A stretch of 24,934 nucleotides of DNA from UBA1081 sp964454355 (GCA_964454355.1 CAYVTA010000019.1:1-24934), one strand, 5' to 3'; numbered from the stretch's first letter, positions 15,410-23,783 are shown. A program made the numbers and translations. The notes: generated by a model from the sequence alone, not told the origin.

Positions 15410-15862
15410 TCAGTATGTCAGGCTTTCGGGAGTAACGTTGTTGATTATAGGTAAAAACATCTCGGCTTCGTTTTTTGCACCTTCAAGGGAGTGCTCTCTG
15501 TAATTACCGCACTCTATTGCAGATACACCGGGAATGTCTCCTTCATATTCTGCTATAAAACGAAATGCCTGCTGAGTCAGAGAGATTGCATCTTCCTGAC
15601 TCATATCACGTACAAGAAAATAAAAACCTGTTCTGCATCCCATGGGACCGAAATAAATGATTTTATCGCTTAAAGGGGAATTCCTTACGAATGTTGCAAA
15701 AAGATGTTCAATGGTATGAATTGCTGCGTTGTCCATAACCTGTTCAACATTCGGTTTTCTTGTTCTTATATCATATGTGACAACATTGCCGTCAACTCTT
15801 GAGGTATACATACCTTTTTCCAGTACGGTGTGGTCAACTTCAAAACTTGCGATTCTTTTCAT
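15410..15862 (-). CDS. luxS: S-ribosylhomocysteine lyase
   Basis: Cleaves S-ribosylhomocysteine to homocysteine and DPD, the AI-2 precursor, in the activated methyl cycle. The 150-residue protein has all active-site features: HTIEHLFATF with metal ligands His49 and His53 and catalytic Glu52, GPMGCRTGFYF with Cys76, and ECGNYREH with metal ligand Cys118. AAGGAT lies 7 bases before the ATG and can pair with ATCCT just upstream (15869-15881), which could partly hide it. It is last in a minus-strand gene run, 48 bases after the cyclase-family gene. No methyl-cycle partner such as pfs or metK is in the window, so AI-2 signalling itself is not shown. Confidence 0.97.
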   Translation of the reverse strand: MKRIASFEVDHTVLEKGMYTSRVDGNVVTYDIRTRKPNVEQVMDNAAIHTIEHLFATFVRNSPLSDKIIYFGPMGCRTGFYFLVRDMSQEDAISLTQQAFRFIAEYEGDIPGVSAIECGNYREHSLEGAKNEAEMFLPIINNVTPESLTY

Positions 15863-15910
15863 AATGTTATCCTTTCAGGATGATAATTTATATTATGTGT
15901 TTAATAAAAT

Positions 15911-16519
15911 TTACGCCTTGCTCCCGCTCCAAAATATCATATCTGCCAGCAGAACGGCTCTGAGTGGTGCGGCTTCTGCACCGCCTATTTTCAAAGGTTG
16001 AGCAAGAAGAAAATATCTTCCGGGATTTACTTTTTTTAGGTCAAGATTTTCAACGATTGCTACATTCTCTCTTAAAAAAGCTTTGTGAGTAAGAGTTTGA
16101 TTGCCGGAAATTCCTACGGAAAGTGAGTCTGTGCCGATAAGCTTTACTCCGGCAAATGCAATTTCTTCTGCAGCAGATTCCAAAAACCATGCTTTTCCGT
16201 TGCCTTTTACAAGTACTCTTTTTGCGTTCTTTGGAAAAAAATTGTTTATAAATTCACCTGTAATCGGACCTTCCGGAACTTCAATAACATAACAATCACC
16301 GATAAAAGCGTCAAGCTCTGCTTTGTCGATAGAATCACCGTCTTCAATAAAGTGAAGTGGGGCATCTGCATGGGTTCCGTTGTGAAGTCCTGTGTATATT
16401 GCAGATAAATTACAGGAATCACCGTTCTTTAACGCACTGACAACCTCGAGGGATACCTCGGGGTCGCCCGGATAAATATCACATTTTGTAATATCCTTTG
16501 AAATATCAATTATCTGCAT
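15911..16519 (-). CDS. Cyclase-family metal-dependent hydrolase (kynurenine formamidase-like fold)
   Basis: Member of the PF04199 'cyclase' family, whose characterised members hydrolyse N-formylkynurenine or related amides. The 202-residue protein begins IDISKDITKCDIYPGDP and has the metal-binding motif HNGTHADAPLH, with His46, His50, Asp52 and His56. No tryptophan-degradation gene is nearby, so arylformamidase activity should not be assumed. AAGGTAAG lies just upstream of the ATG. The gene starts only 9 bases after the permease stop and is followed by luxS, so it is part of the same run. The true substrate is unknown. Confidence 0.85.
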   Translation of the reverse strand: MQIIDISKDITKCDIYPGDPEVSLEVVSALKNGDSCNLSAIYTGLHNGTHADAPLHFIEDGDSIDKAELDAFIGDCYVIEVPEGPITGEFINNFFPKNAKRVLVKGNGKAWFLESAAEEIAFAGVKLIGTDSLSVGISGNQTLTHKAFLRENVAIVENLDLKKVNPGRYFLLAQPLKIGGAEAAPLRAVLLADMIFWSGSKA

Positions 16520-16528
16520 AGTCTTACC

Positions 16529-17356
16529 TTATTTCAGATTTATCTTTGATTCTGTAAGCTGAACTGTGATGATGTATAAGAACGCCGTAACAATGGTTTT
16601 GAAATAAACACTTGTAAGACCTATGGTGGTTGCATTGGTGTAGGTGAGTGTTTCAACCAAGGCTTTGTCTACGGTCACGGAAATGCCGCTTTCTTCAATG
16701 ATCAGCGTGATATCGCAAAGATTTTCAAGACCGTATGCGGCTCCTTGAATAACAGCAATTGTCAATGCAAGGTAAATTATAACGCCAAAAGTGCCGAATC
16801 TGTGGAACGGACTGATGTTTGACAGTGTTATTGCAAACATTATAAACATAACAAAAATGCAAGCATTGAAAAGTCCGATAATTGCACTGATGATAAGGTA
16901 TTGCTGATAGATCTTTTCTGCACCAAGACCGAAGCTTTGAGCAAAAGAATATATCATCTCATACATTTCGGCTCCGCCCTGATCTTCAACAGTCCAGTAA
17001 ATATATACTGCAACTATCGAAACCACAACGAGTGCATAGCTTATAATAACCCAAATCGAAGAAGTAAGCCACTTTGAGAAAACTAAAGAGCCGGTTCTGA
17101 CAGGTAGTGTATGGGTAAGATACCCCTCTCTGCCGAAAAGGGTTTTATTTGCACCGAAAACAACAGAAGCAAATGTTACGATAACAGCCACGAATGCGAC
17201 AAGAACAATTGCAATCGAAGCAATGAATTTAAGCACACCGCTGTTAACGAATGCTGACAGAAGCAACGCTACAACGGCAATTGCTGCGGCACCGTAAATA
17301 TTGACCATTCTTCTTGCACCGTCTTTAAGGTCGTGTTTAATCAACTTCCCAATCAT
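16529..17356 (-). CDS. ABC transporter permease (ABC-2 type)
   Basis: Integral membrane subunit that pairs with the ATPase encoded just upstream. The 275-residue protein has about six hydrophobic segments: near 18-38, 43-70, 100-120, 148-175, 188-210 and close to the C-terminus. A cytoplasmic loop contains GREGYLTHTLPVRTGSLVFSKW, a pattern I associate with ABC-2 permeases of the YtrB-partner kind. A longer frame reaches 17410. ATG 17356 is preferred because AAGGAGG (17366-17372) precedes it by 9 bases and the protein then starts MIGKLIKHDLKDG. This start lies within the end of the ATPase gene (20-base overlap), indicating coupling. The transported substrate is unknown. Confidence 0.85.
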   Translation of the reverse strand: MIGKLIKHDLKDGARRMVNIYGAAAIAVVALLLSAFVNSGVLKFIASIAIVLVAFVAVIVTFASVVFGANKTLFGREGYLTHTLPVRTGSLVFSKWLTSSIWVIISYALVVVSIVAVYIYWTVEDQGGAEMYEMIYSFAQSFGLGAEKIYQQYLIISAIIGLFNACIFVMFIMFAITLSNISPFHRFGTFGVIIYLALTIAVIQGAAYGLENLCDITLIIEESGISVTVDKALVETLTYTNATTIGLTSVYFKTIVTAFLYIITVQLTESKINLK

Positions 17357-18059
17357 TTCCAATAACCTCCTTAAATACTTCCTCAAGGGATTTTCCGCTT
17401 TTTTTGACATTCTGAGTGGAGGTGTTTACAAGCACTTTTCCGTGACCCAAGATGAGAACATGATTAAAGCTTGCTTCCAGATCGTTCACCATATGTGTCG
17501 AAAGGAGCAGTGTTGACTTTTCTGCATAGTTATCCATAATCATGTTAAGGATTCCTTCTCTTGCGGCAGGGTCTACACCGCCCAAAGGCTCGTCAAGAAG
17601 ATATAGCTTTGCTTTTCTTGACATTATCAGAAGAAGCTGAACTTTTTCCTGCATACCTTTTGACATAGTTTTTATTTTTTGCTTTGGATCAAGGTTAAAA
17701 CGCTGAACAAATTCCATTGCCTTTACACGGTCAAAGTCGTAGAAGAAGTCGTTGAAATAATCTATAGCATCAATTGTTCTGAAATATTCCGAAAGATAAG
17801 TAGTATCGGGCAGGAATGCAGTGGTTGCTTTTGAAACAACACCGGGGACACTTCCGTTTACAAGGATCTGCCCCTGATAATCGTGAATGCATCCGGATAA
17901 AATTTTAAGAAGCGTTGTTTTACCGCATCCGTTAGGTCCCAAAAGACCGACAATTTTTCCGGTGGGAATATCAAAGGATATATCGTTAAGTACCGGTCTG
18001 CCTTTTACATAGGCTTTGCTCAGATTTCTTACCTTTATGGCGTATTCTGTATCTGACAT
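17337..18059 (-). CDS. ABC transporter ATP-binding protein
   Basis: ATPase subunit of a probable exporter or membrane-remodelling ABC system. The 240-residue protein has Walker A GPNGCGKT (41-48), a degenerate signature MSKGM (132-136, usually LSGGQ), Walker B LYLLDEP (152-158) and the H-loop His189 in LLLSTHM. The Q-loop region reads AFLPDTTYLSEYF, without the usual glutamine. The degenerate signature and Q-loop resemble the YtrB/BcrA-type subfamily. GGGGAAG lies upstream of the ATG and the gene follows the hydrolase gene by 18 bases. No substrate-binding protein is encoded nearby, which favours export. No GntR-type regulator, common with YtrB systems, is seen. Confidence 0.92.
   Translation of the reverse strand: MSDTEYAIKVRNLSKAYVKGRPVLNDISFDIPTGKIVGLLGPNGCGKTTLLKILSGCIHDYQGQILVNGSVPGVVSKATTAFLPDTTYLSEYFRTIDAIDYFNDFFYDFDRVKAMEFVQRFNLDPKQKIKTMSKGMQEKVQLLLIMSRKAKLYLLDEPLGGVDPAAREGILNMIMDNYAEKSTLLLSTHMVNDLEASFNHVLILGHGKVLVNTSTQNVKKSGKSLEEVFKEVIGNDWEVD
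17366..17372 (-). promoter_or_regulatory. Ribosome binding site deciding the permease start
   Basis: AAGGAGG inside the 3' end of the ATPase gene, 9 bases before ATG 17356. It supports the overlapping start rather than the longer frame from 17410. Confidence 0.75.
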
Positions 18060-18077
18060 AAAAAACTTCCCCTTGTT

Positions 18078-19499
18078 TTATTTGTTTACATTTTTTAACA
18101 GCTCCGAAAGTTTTTTCTCAAGCTGTTTTACATCATCGTCATTTTCAATAACTGTTTTTGCGGCGATGATATCATATTGCGAAATGCATTCTTCAAGTTC
18201 CGCTTTTAAAGCTGCATCGGCAGATTTTGCCGCTGTCTTTGCTTTTGGAATCAGGTTCCATCTGAGGTTTTTGATGTTTCTTGAACCGTTGAACTGAGGA
18301 TATTTTTCCTTATTTACGCTGCCTGTAAGGATTTCTGCAATAAGATAAAGAAGAATGTCATTGCCCTGTAAATCAAAATGGCTCATATTGTTAAAGAACC
18401 ATGTATTTTCAGGGAACAGGCACGCAGCAGCATCGGGCTTACTGTTAATTGACTTGCATTGTGCACCGATGGATGCTAAAGCTGTATCAACTATTCCGTC
18501 GGAGACGATTTCGCTTGATGCTGTTATGGGCAGAAGAGTTTTTCCGCAGCCGCAGATCTGATAGAATTTCATCCCTTTTTCAGACAGTGCTTTCAGATTG
18601 GCATTTATGTTTGCTGAGTAATTATGAAGCCGTGAAACCTTTTTATCAAGCTCACTGCCTTTTTTTATAAATGATGAATATATTTTTTCAAATCTGCTGT
18701 CGGGAATACATCCCCACATCATAGTACAGTTCAAAATTAAATTTTCTTTTAACACTTTCAAAGATTTTTTGACGGTGTTTTCAATAACATCCGGAGGAAG
18801 CATACCTGCCATTGAGGAAAGAGATTCAGCTTTGTCACCCATCAGAGAAAGGAGAGCATCGGTGTTGCTCAATGTCAGTTTGTCTTCAAATATATCTGCA
18901 ATCAGCGATGAACCGTTCATGAAAGAAGCTACGCTGATAACTTTCTCTACTTCGTTTTTGTCTGAATATGCATCAAGATATGCCTTGAGGACAGTGCCGC
19001 CCAGGCTTATGCATAAAATATCAACCTTTTCTGCATTTGCGGAAGCTTTTACATGACAAACAAATCTGTCAAGCTCGTCTGCAACAGAATAAACATCACC
19101 GAACATATCGTAAGCAAAGAAGAATACATTTTCTTCTCCGATTTTTGAACTAACAGTCATTGCAGGAAAAGCTTTGCCGATTGCAGCTTTTTCCTTTTCA
19201 TTACACTGTGCAAGACAGGAGTTTATTTTAACAGCATGAACATTGTGTTTTTTTGAGCCGTCAGGCTTTACGCCCATAGGTTCAGCTACACTTTCAACGA
19301 TCTGTGCTACACTGTCGGAAAAACCGTTGTCTTTTCTGAAAAGAATCATTTTCATAAGTGAGCTTTTCATATCATTCAGGATTGCTTTTGTATCAAGCTT
19401 TACAGGCCACACTTTCTTTTCGGTATTGCCGTTGCTGTCTGTTATCTCAAGTTCGGACATTGCCGGACCGGGAATGATTATCAATGGATTGTAAGCCAT
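18078..19499 (-). CDS. LCAT-like alpha/beta-hydrolase (putative lipase or acyltransferase)
   Basis: Probable serine hydrolase of the lecithin:cholesterol-acyltransferase/PGAP1-like alpha/beta fold. The 473-residue protein starts NPLIIIPGPAMSELE, giving an oxyanion-type loop at 7-13. The nucleophile elbow is CISLGG with Ser165; the first Gly of GxSxG is replaced by Cys163. Acid and base candidates are Asp334 in VSDGIVD and His374 in MSHFD, in the order expected of the fold. The C-terminal 60 residues are charged and helical, possibly coiled coil (VKQLEKKLSELLKNVNK). There is no signal peptide or membrane segment, so it appears cytoplasmic, unlike most lipases. GGAGG lies about 6 bases before the ATG. 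It is first in the run with the ABC genes, which may hint at lipid or acyl substrates (inference only). Confidence 0.65.
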   Translation of the reverse strand: MAYNPLIIIPGPAMSELEITDSNGNTEKKVWPVKLDTKAILNDMKSSLMKMILFRKDNGFSDSVAQIVESVAEPMGVKPDGSKKHNVHAVKINSCLAQCNEKEKAAIGKAFPAMTVSSKIGEENVFFFAYDMFGDVYSVADELDRFVCHVKASANAEKVDILCISLGGTVLKAYLDAYSDKNEVEKVISVASFMNGSSLIADIFEDKLTLSNTDALLSLMGDKAESLSSMAGMLPPDVIENTVKKSLKVLKENLILNCTMMWGCIPDSRFEKIYSSFIKKGSELDKKVSRLHNYSANINANLKALSEKGMKFYQICGCGKTLLPITASSEIVSDGIVDTALASIGAQCKSINSKPDAAACLFPENTWFFNNMSHFDLQGNDILLYLIAEILTGSVNKEKYPQFNGSRNIKNLRWNLIPKAKTAAKSADAALKAELEECISQYDIIAAKTVIENDDDVKQLEKKLSELLKNVNK

Positions 19500-19522
19500 A
19501 AAAGACCTCCGTATAAAACTAC

Positions 19523-19551
19523 ATTATATCTAATATATACTACCATATCAG
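19523..19551 (-). promoter_or_regulatory. Promoter of the hydrolase-ABC-cyclase-luxS run
   Basis: On the minus strand, CTGATA (19551-19546), a 17-base spacer and a perfect TATAAT (19528-19523). The leader would be about 20 bases. No other strong promoter was noticed down to luxS, so all five genes may be co-transcribed. Confidence 0.6.
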
Positions 19552-19623
19552 ATTGTTCATTTCAAGAGTAAGATTATAAAATTGTAATCCTAAATGTTGA
19601 ATATCTTAAATTAATAAATCGTG

Positions 19624-19652
19624 TTGAAAAGGTGCTGTGAATATGGTATTAT
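19624..19652 (+). promoter_or_regulatory. Promoter of the dockerin gene
   Basis: TTGAAA (19624-19629), exactly 17 bases, then TATTAT (19647-19652). The predicted transcript starts only about 15 bases before the ATG at 19674. Confidence 0.6.
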
Positions 19653-19673
19653 TTTATTAAGTAGGTGAGGAAA

Positions 19674-20585
19674 ATGAAAAAAATTATATACTTAACAGTA
19701 TCTGTTTTGATTCTTTTATGTGTGATGAATTTATCAGTTTATGCAGGTGATTATCTGGGTGATGTGAACCGTGACGGAAAAGTAAGTGCTTCTGATGCCA
19801 GAACAGTATTGCGTGCGGCAGCTAAGCTTGAAGCTCTTGATTCTATTCAGATGTTTATTGCAGATGTTAACGTTGACGGCAAGATAAATGCTTCGGATGC
19901 CAGACACATTCTCAGATGTTCTGCAAAATTGGAATATGCAGGTGCGATATTTATAGATTACGGTCCACAGGAGCCTGGCACCGGTGAAAGTGAGTCAGAT
20001 GTCGCTTATCCTGCGGTAATAGATTCGCTGTTCAGTGATGAGTTTTATTTCAAAACATCTGAAGGCAGTGATGGTGATGTTATTGAAATGGAATTTGCCG
20101 TTATCGGTGACGAAGTTGAAATTGTAATGAGTACAGATGGTCTCTCTCTTCCCATGTACCTGAAGGATGGCAGTATTTATTTAAAATTCGATTATAACGG
20201 AACCCTCACTTATTGTATTGTTACGCAAGACGTAATGAGTTCAATGGGAATGGATGTGGAGCTGAGCGACGTTGTTCTTGCTGTTGATTTTGGTACAAGA
20301 GCTGATTATGTTTCTGTTTCTTGTTATAAAGAGGAGCTGGACGGTGCTTCATATAGTGTGTATGCTTTTGCAACTGATGATGGAGAAACGGTCTGCTTCT
20401 ATGCGGATGAGGATGATAATATTAAATCTTTTGCCAGAAAGGATGCAGACGGTAATGTCACTGCATATATGACAGTTGATTCCATTTCCGATGAGATACC
20501 TGAAAATATGTGTACTGTTGATGGCTACACGAAGGGAAATTATGCAATGTTTCTGTATGCAATGGCAATTGATACAGAAAAGTAA
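19674..20585 (+). CDS. Secreted protein with N-terminal type I dockerin and C-terminal beta-rich domain
   Basis: Exported protein able to bind a cohesin through its dockerin. The 303-residue protein has a signal peptide (MKKIIYLTVSVLILLCVMNL, probable cleavage after VYA at 24) and two dockerin repeats. Each repeat has a calcium loop: DVNRDGKVSASD (30-41) and DVNVDGKINASD (64-75), each followed by an ARxxLRxxAKLE-like helix. A Gly/Glu-rich linker (about 97-110) leads to an acidic, beta-rich domain of some 190 residues with no visible catalytic motif; alternating segments such as PMYLKDGSIYLKF recall LolA/LppX-like folds, a guess. An in-frame GTG at 19665 is possible, but ATG 19674 after AGGTGAGG fits the signal peptide better. 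It is monocistronic. No cohesin or scaffoldin is in the window. Confidence 0.85.
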   Translation: MKKIIYLTVSVLILLCVMNLSVYAGDYLGDVNRDGKVSASDARTVLRAAAKLEALDSIQMFIADVNVDGKINASDARHILRCSAKLEYAGAIFIDYGPQEPGTGESESDVAYPAVIDSLFSDEFYFKTSEGSDGDVIEMEFAVIGDEVEIVMSTDGLSLPMYLKDGSIYLKFDYNGTLTYCIVTQDVMSSMGMDVELSDVVLAVDFGTRADYVSVSCYKEELDGASYSVYAFATDDGETVCFYADEDDNIKSFARKDADGNVTAYMTVDSISDEIPENMCTVDGYTKGNYAMFLYAMAIDTEK

Positions 20586-20608
20586 TAATTAAATAAATAT
20601 ATAAGTTT

Positions 20609-20647
20609 AGGCAACAGAAGACAGTGCTCTGTTGCCTGATATTTTTT
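20609..20647 (+). terminator. Rho-independent terminator between dockerin gene and recG
   Basis: AGGCAACAGA (20609-20618) pairs perfectly with TCTGTTGCCT (20628-20637) around a nine-base loop. Six T follow at 20642-20647. It ends the plus-strand dockerin transcript and may also stop recG transcription converging from the right, though the minus-strand T-run is weak. Confidence 0.88.
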
Positions 20648-20659
20648 GATTTCAGCAGT

Positions 20660-22696
20660 TTAATTTATTCCCACATTTCCGAATTTGTCAAACATCTCAA
20701 CTACTGTTTCTCTCAAATTTCTGTGTTCGGGAAGAGAGAGCTCAGGGTCTGCAAGAATAATATCCTGAGCTTGTTTCTGTGCGGCGTAGAGAATTTTCGT
20801 GTCTGAAACAATGTTTGCGATTTTCATTTCCGGCAATCCGTGCTGCCTGGAGCCGAGAAAATCTCCGGGACCTCTCTGTTTAAGATCCTCTTCGGCAATT
20901 CTAAAACCGTCATTTGTTTGACTCATGACATCAAGCCGTTTTGCGGCTTCTTCATTTTGGGCATCGGAGACCAGAACACAAGTGGACTTGAACTGTCCTC
21001 TGCCGATTCTGCCTCTGAGCTGGTGAAGCTGAGAAAGACCGAATCTTTCAGCGTTTTCTATTATCATGACTGTTGCATTGGGAACATCAATGCCGACTTC
21101 AACCACAACGGTTGCAACCAACAGCTGAATCTCGCCTTGCGCAAAGCGACGCATTACATCGTCCTTATCCTTTGACTTCATTTTGCCGTGAAGAAGTCCG
21201 ACTCTGTAATTTTCAAAAACTTCTTTTTGCAGAAATTGAGCATATTCCTGTGCCGGTATAAGCTGCGTGTCGCCCTCTTCCACAAGAGGACATATAACAT
21301 AGCCCTGTCTGCCTTCGTCAAGGTGATTTTTTATAAATTTGTAAAGTCTTTCATGGTAATCACTTGTAACACAGTAGGTTTTAATAGGTTGTCGTCCTTT
21401 TGGTAATTCATCAATAACAGAAATGTCCAGATCACCGTAAATAATAAGCCCTAATGTTCTGGGAATGGGTGTTGCCGACATAACGAGAGTATGAGGATTC
21501 AGACCTTTTTCAGCCAGAGCCGTCCGTTGATTTACGCCGAAACGGTGCTGTTCATCAGTGATTACAAATCCCAGTTTTTTAAATTCGACGTCATTGCTGA
21601 TGATTGCATGGGTGCCTACTACAAGGTCGATGCTTCCGTCAGCAAGCCCTTGCTTTATCAGTTTTTTCTGTGAAGCTTTCACTGAGCCTGTAAGAAGTGC
21701 AATATTGATTCTGCCTGCAAAGATTTTTGACAGCGATTTTGAATGCTGCTCCGCTAAAACCTCCGTAGGCACCATCAGTGCACATTGGTAGCCGTTTTTG
21801 ACAGTGTTGTAAATAAGTGCCGCCGCAACACTTGTTTTTCCCGAACCGACATCACCCTGTAAAAGTCGATTCATAGGCTTATTATTTTTCATATCTTGTG
21901 TGCATTCGTCAATACAGCGTTTTTGTGCGGCTGTGAGTTCGTATGGAAGATAAGAAAAAAATTCTTGAGTAACGTCATTTGTGATTGTTACCGAAGTGGT
22001 GCGTCTGCTTCTCTGACGAAGAAATAAGAGTCCGAGCTGTAAGCCTAAAAGCTCTTCAAATATCAGTCTGCGGCGTGCCCCCTTGAGGTCTTCCTCATTA
22101 TTCGGAAAATGCATATTGATAAGAGCTTCTTCAAGAGGCATAAGCTTGTATTTAGCAATAAGATACTCCGGAAGCGTGTCTTCAATACTGCCTGTAAGTA
22201 TGGAAAATGCGTTTGCAGTAACAGTTTCAATTGTTTTTGTGCTCAGTTTTTCAGTTTGTCTGTAAATGGGATGAATCTTTTCGTTATTGCTTGCTTTTAT
22301 AAATCTGGGGGAGAGCATTTCTCTGCCACCTATTATGTTCTGATTGATTTTTCCGAAAAATAAGTACTCTTCATTTTCAAAAAGCTGATTTACAATGTAT
22401 TTGTTGTTGAAAAACGTCAACATAAGTATGCCTCTGCCGTCTGTGGCGGAGGCTTTGAAAATCATCATTCCGTTTTTGGTTTTTATTCCTTTTGGGGCGT
22501 TTGTGATTGTGGCTTTGATGCAGCACTGCTCCCCGAATGGGGTATCCATTATTGGTGTTATCTTGCTCCAGTCTTCATAATCACGGGGAAAATTGTACAG
22601 CAGATCACCTACCGTATAAATCCCCAGTTTTTTGAACTTTTCCGCCCTTGCATCGCCCACGCCTTTTACATACTTGATGTCTGTTTTAAAGTCCAT
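20660..22696 (-). CDS. recG: ATP-dependent DNA helicase RecG
   Basis: Remodels stalled replication forks and branches Holliday junctions in recombinational repair. The 678-residue protein has the N-terminal wedge/OB region (YVKGVGDARAEKFKKLGI, then FPRDYEDW) and a superfamily 2 helicase core. Walker A is GDVGSGKT (281-288), motif II is DEQH (381-384), then SATPIPRTL and, near the C-terminus, QLRGRIGRG. All helicase motifs are intact. A TTG at 22702 would add two residues; ATG 22696 is preferred. This ATG lies two bases after the cysK stop, with no clear Shine-Dalgarno upstream, so translation is probably coupled to cysK. Pairing with cysK is unusual for recG. Confidence 0.97.
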   Translation of the reverse strand: MDFKTDIKYVKGVGDARAEKFKKLGIYTVGDLLYNFPRDYEDWSKITPIMDTPFGEQCCIKATITNAPKGIKTKNGMMIFKASATDGRGILMLTFFNNKYIVNQLFENEEYLFFGKINQNIIGGREMLSPRFIKASNNEKIHPIYRQTEKLSTKTIETVTANAFSILTGSIEDTLPEYLIAKYKLMPLEEALINMHFPNNEEDLKGARRRLIFEELLGLQLGLLFLRQRSRRTTSVTITNDVTQEFFSYLPYELTAAQKRCIDECTQDMKNNKPMNRLLQGDVGSGKTSVAAALIYNTVKNGYQCALMVPTEVLAEQHSKSLSKIFAGRINIALLTGSVKASQKKLIKQGLADGSIDLVVGTHAIISNDVEFKKLGFVITDEQHRFGVNQRTALAEKGLNPHTLVMSATPIPRTLGLIIYGDLDISVIDELPKGRQPIKTYCVTSDYHERLYKFIKNHLDEGRQGYVICPLVEEGDTQLIPAQEYAQFLQKEVFENYRVGLLHGKMKSKDKDDVMRRFAQGEIQLLVATVVVEVGIDVPNATVMIIENAERFGLSQLHQLRGRIGRGQFKSTCVLVSDAQNEEAAKRLDVMSQTNDGFRIAEEDLKQRGPGDFLGSRQHGLPEMKIANIVSDTKILYAAQKQAQDIILADPELSLPEHRNLRETVVEMFDKFGNVGIN

Positions 22697-22698
22697 GA

Positions 22699-23670
22699 TC
22701 AATCAAAATCAAACAGGTCTGTGGAAAGATATCTCTCACCTGAATCCGGAAGAAATACAACAATATTTTTTCCTGCACTTTCAGGACGCATTGCAATTGT
22801 TGAAGCGGCAAAAAGTGCTGCACCTGATGAGATTCCCACAAGCAGACCTTCTGTCTGAGCTGCTGAACGGGCTGCATTATATGCCTGCTTGGTCGTTACG
22901 TCTATAATGTCATCAATTATGTTCTTGTTAAGAATTTCGGGGACAAAATTCGCTCCGATACCTTGCAGAGAGTGAGGAGCAGGAGCTCCGCCTCTGAGTA
23001 CGGGTGAATCCTTAGGTTCAACAGCAATAATTTTTGTCAGTTTATTAAATGCCTTGAGAGTTTCGCCTACGCCTGTTAAAGTTCCTCCCGTACCTACGCC
23101 GGCGACGAAATAATCGACCTGTCCGTAAGTGTCATGAAGTATCTCTTGGGCAGTTGTGATTCTGTGAATGTTAGGATTGGCGGGATTTGAGAACTGTGAG
23201 GGAATATATGCGTGTTCATATCCTGCTGCAAGCTCATTTGCCTTGTCAACGGCACCCTGCATTCCCTTTTCACGAGGAGTAAGCACAAGCTCAGCGGAAA
23301 GGGCTTTAAGAAGCTTCATTCTTTCCTGCGACATATTTTCAGGCATTGTGAGAATCAACTTATATCCCTTAACGAGTGCAACATAAGCCAAACCTATACC
23401 TGTGTTTCCGCTGGTCGGTTCAATTATAACAGAGTCCTTTGTTAAAAGTCCCTTGTTTTCAGCATCTTCGATCATTGCAAGAGCAACTCTGTCCTTTGCA
23501 CTGCCTTGGGGGTTGAAATATTCAAGCTTTGCAATAATGTTACCGTAAAGACCGCAGCCCGCCATAAATCTGTTCATTTTGAGCATGGGGGTCTTTCCGA
23601 TAAGCTCTGTAAGATCGTTTGCAATATATTCCTTCGGTCTGAAACCGAAGCCGTAAGTAAATTCACTCAT
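22699..23670 (-). CDS. cysK: Cysteine synthase (O-acetylserine sulfhydrylase)
   Basis: PLP-dependent enzyme that makes L-cysteine from O-acetylserine and sulfide. The 323-residue protein has ELIGKTPMLKMNR, the PLP lysine Lys59 in NPQGSAKDR, the substrate loop PTSGNTGIGLA, the phosphate-cupping GVGTGGTLTG and, near the end, VGISSGAA. A longer frame opens at 23721. ATG 23670 is preferred because AGAGGTG precedes it by about 8 bases and the upstream frame overlaps the promoter. It is first in a cysK-recG operon. No cysE is present in the window. No T-box or other cysteine-responsive leader is seen in the short upstream region. Confidence 0.96.
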   Translation of the reverse strand: MSEFTYGFGFRPKEYIANDLTELIGKTPMLKMNRFMAGCGLYGNIIAKLEYFNPQGSAKDRVALAMIEDAENKGLLTKDSVIIEPTSGNTGIGLAYVALVKGYKLILTMPENMSQERMKLLKALSAELVLTPREKGMQGAVDKANELAAGYEHAYIPSQFSNPANPNIHRITTAQEILHDTYGQVDYFVAGVGTGGTLTGVGETLKAFNKLTKIIAVEPKDSPVLRGGAPAPHSLQGIGANFVPEILNKNIIDDIIDVTTKQAYNAARSAAQTEGLLVGISSGAALFAASTIAMRPESAGKNIVVFLPDSGERYLSTDLFDFD

Positions 23671-23692
23671 AATAAACACCTCTGTAATTAAT

Positions 23693-23721
23693 ATCATATC
23701 ACATTTATTGATAATATACAA
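23693..23721 (-). promoter_or_regulatory. Promoter of cysK-recG
   Basis: On the minus strand, TTGTAT (23721-23716), a 17-base spacer and TATGAT (23698-23693). The leader would be about 15-20 bases. It is arranged back to back with the apbE promoter. Confidence 0.55.
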
Positions 23722-23754
23722 TAATTAAATAATAATAATGTTTAATTTTATTAC

Positions 23755-23783
23755 TTTACTATTCTTTTGATATGTGTTATTAT
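23755..23783 (+). promoter_or_regulatory. Promoter of apbE
   Basis: TTTACT (23755-23760), exactly 17 bases, then TATTAT (23778-23783). The ATG of apbE follows about 22 bases after the -10 box. Confidence 0.5.

Noticed and set aside
15410..15862. luxS as evidence of a quorum-sensing system
   Set aside because: LuxS also serves the methyl cycle, and no AI-2 receptor or transporter gene is visible, so signalling is not claimed.
19665..19673. GTG start giving three extra residues to the dockerin protein
   Set aside because: The signal peptide and AGGTGAGG spacing fit ATG 19674 better.
20624..20806. Plus-strand 60-codon frame downstream of the dockerin gene
   Set aside because: Begins inside a terminator and continues antisense to recG; no supporting signals.
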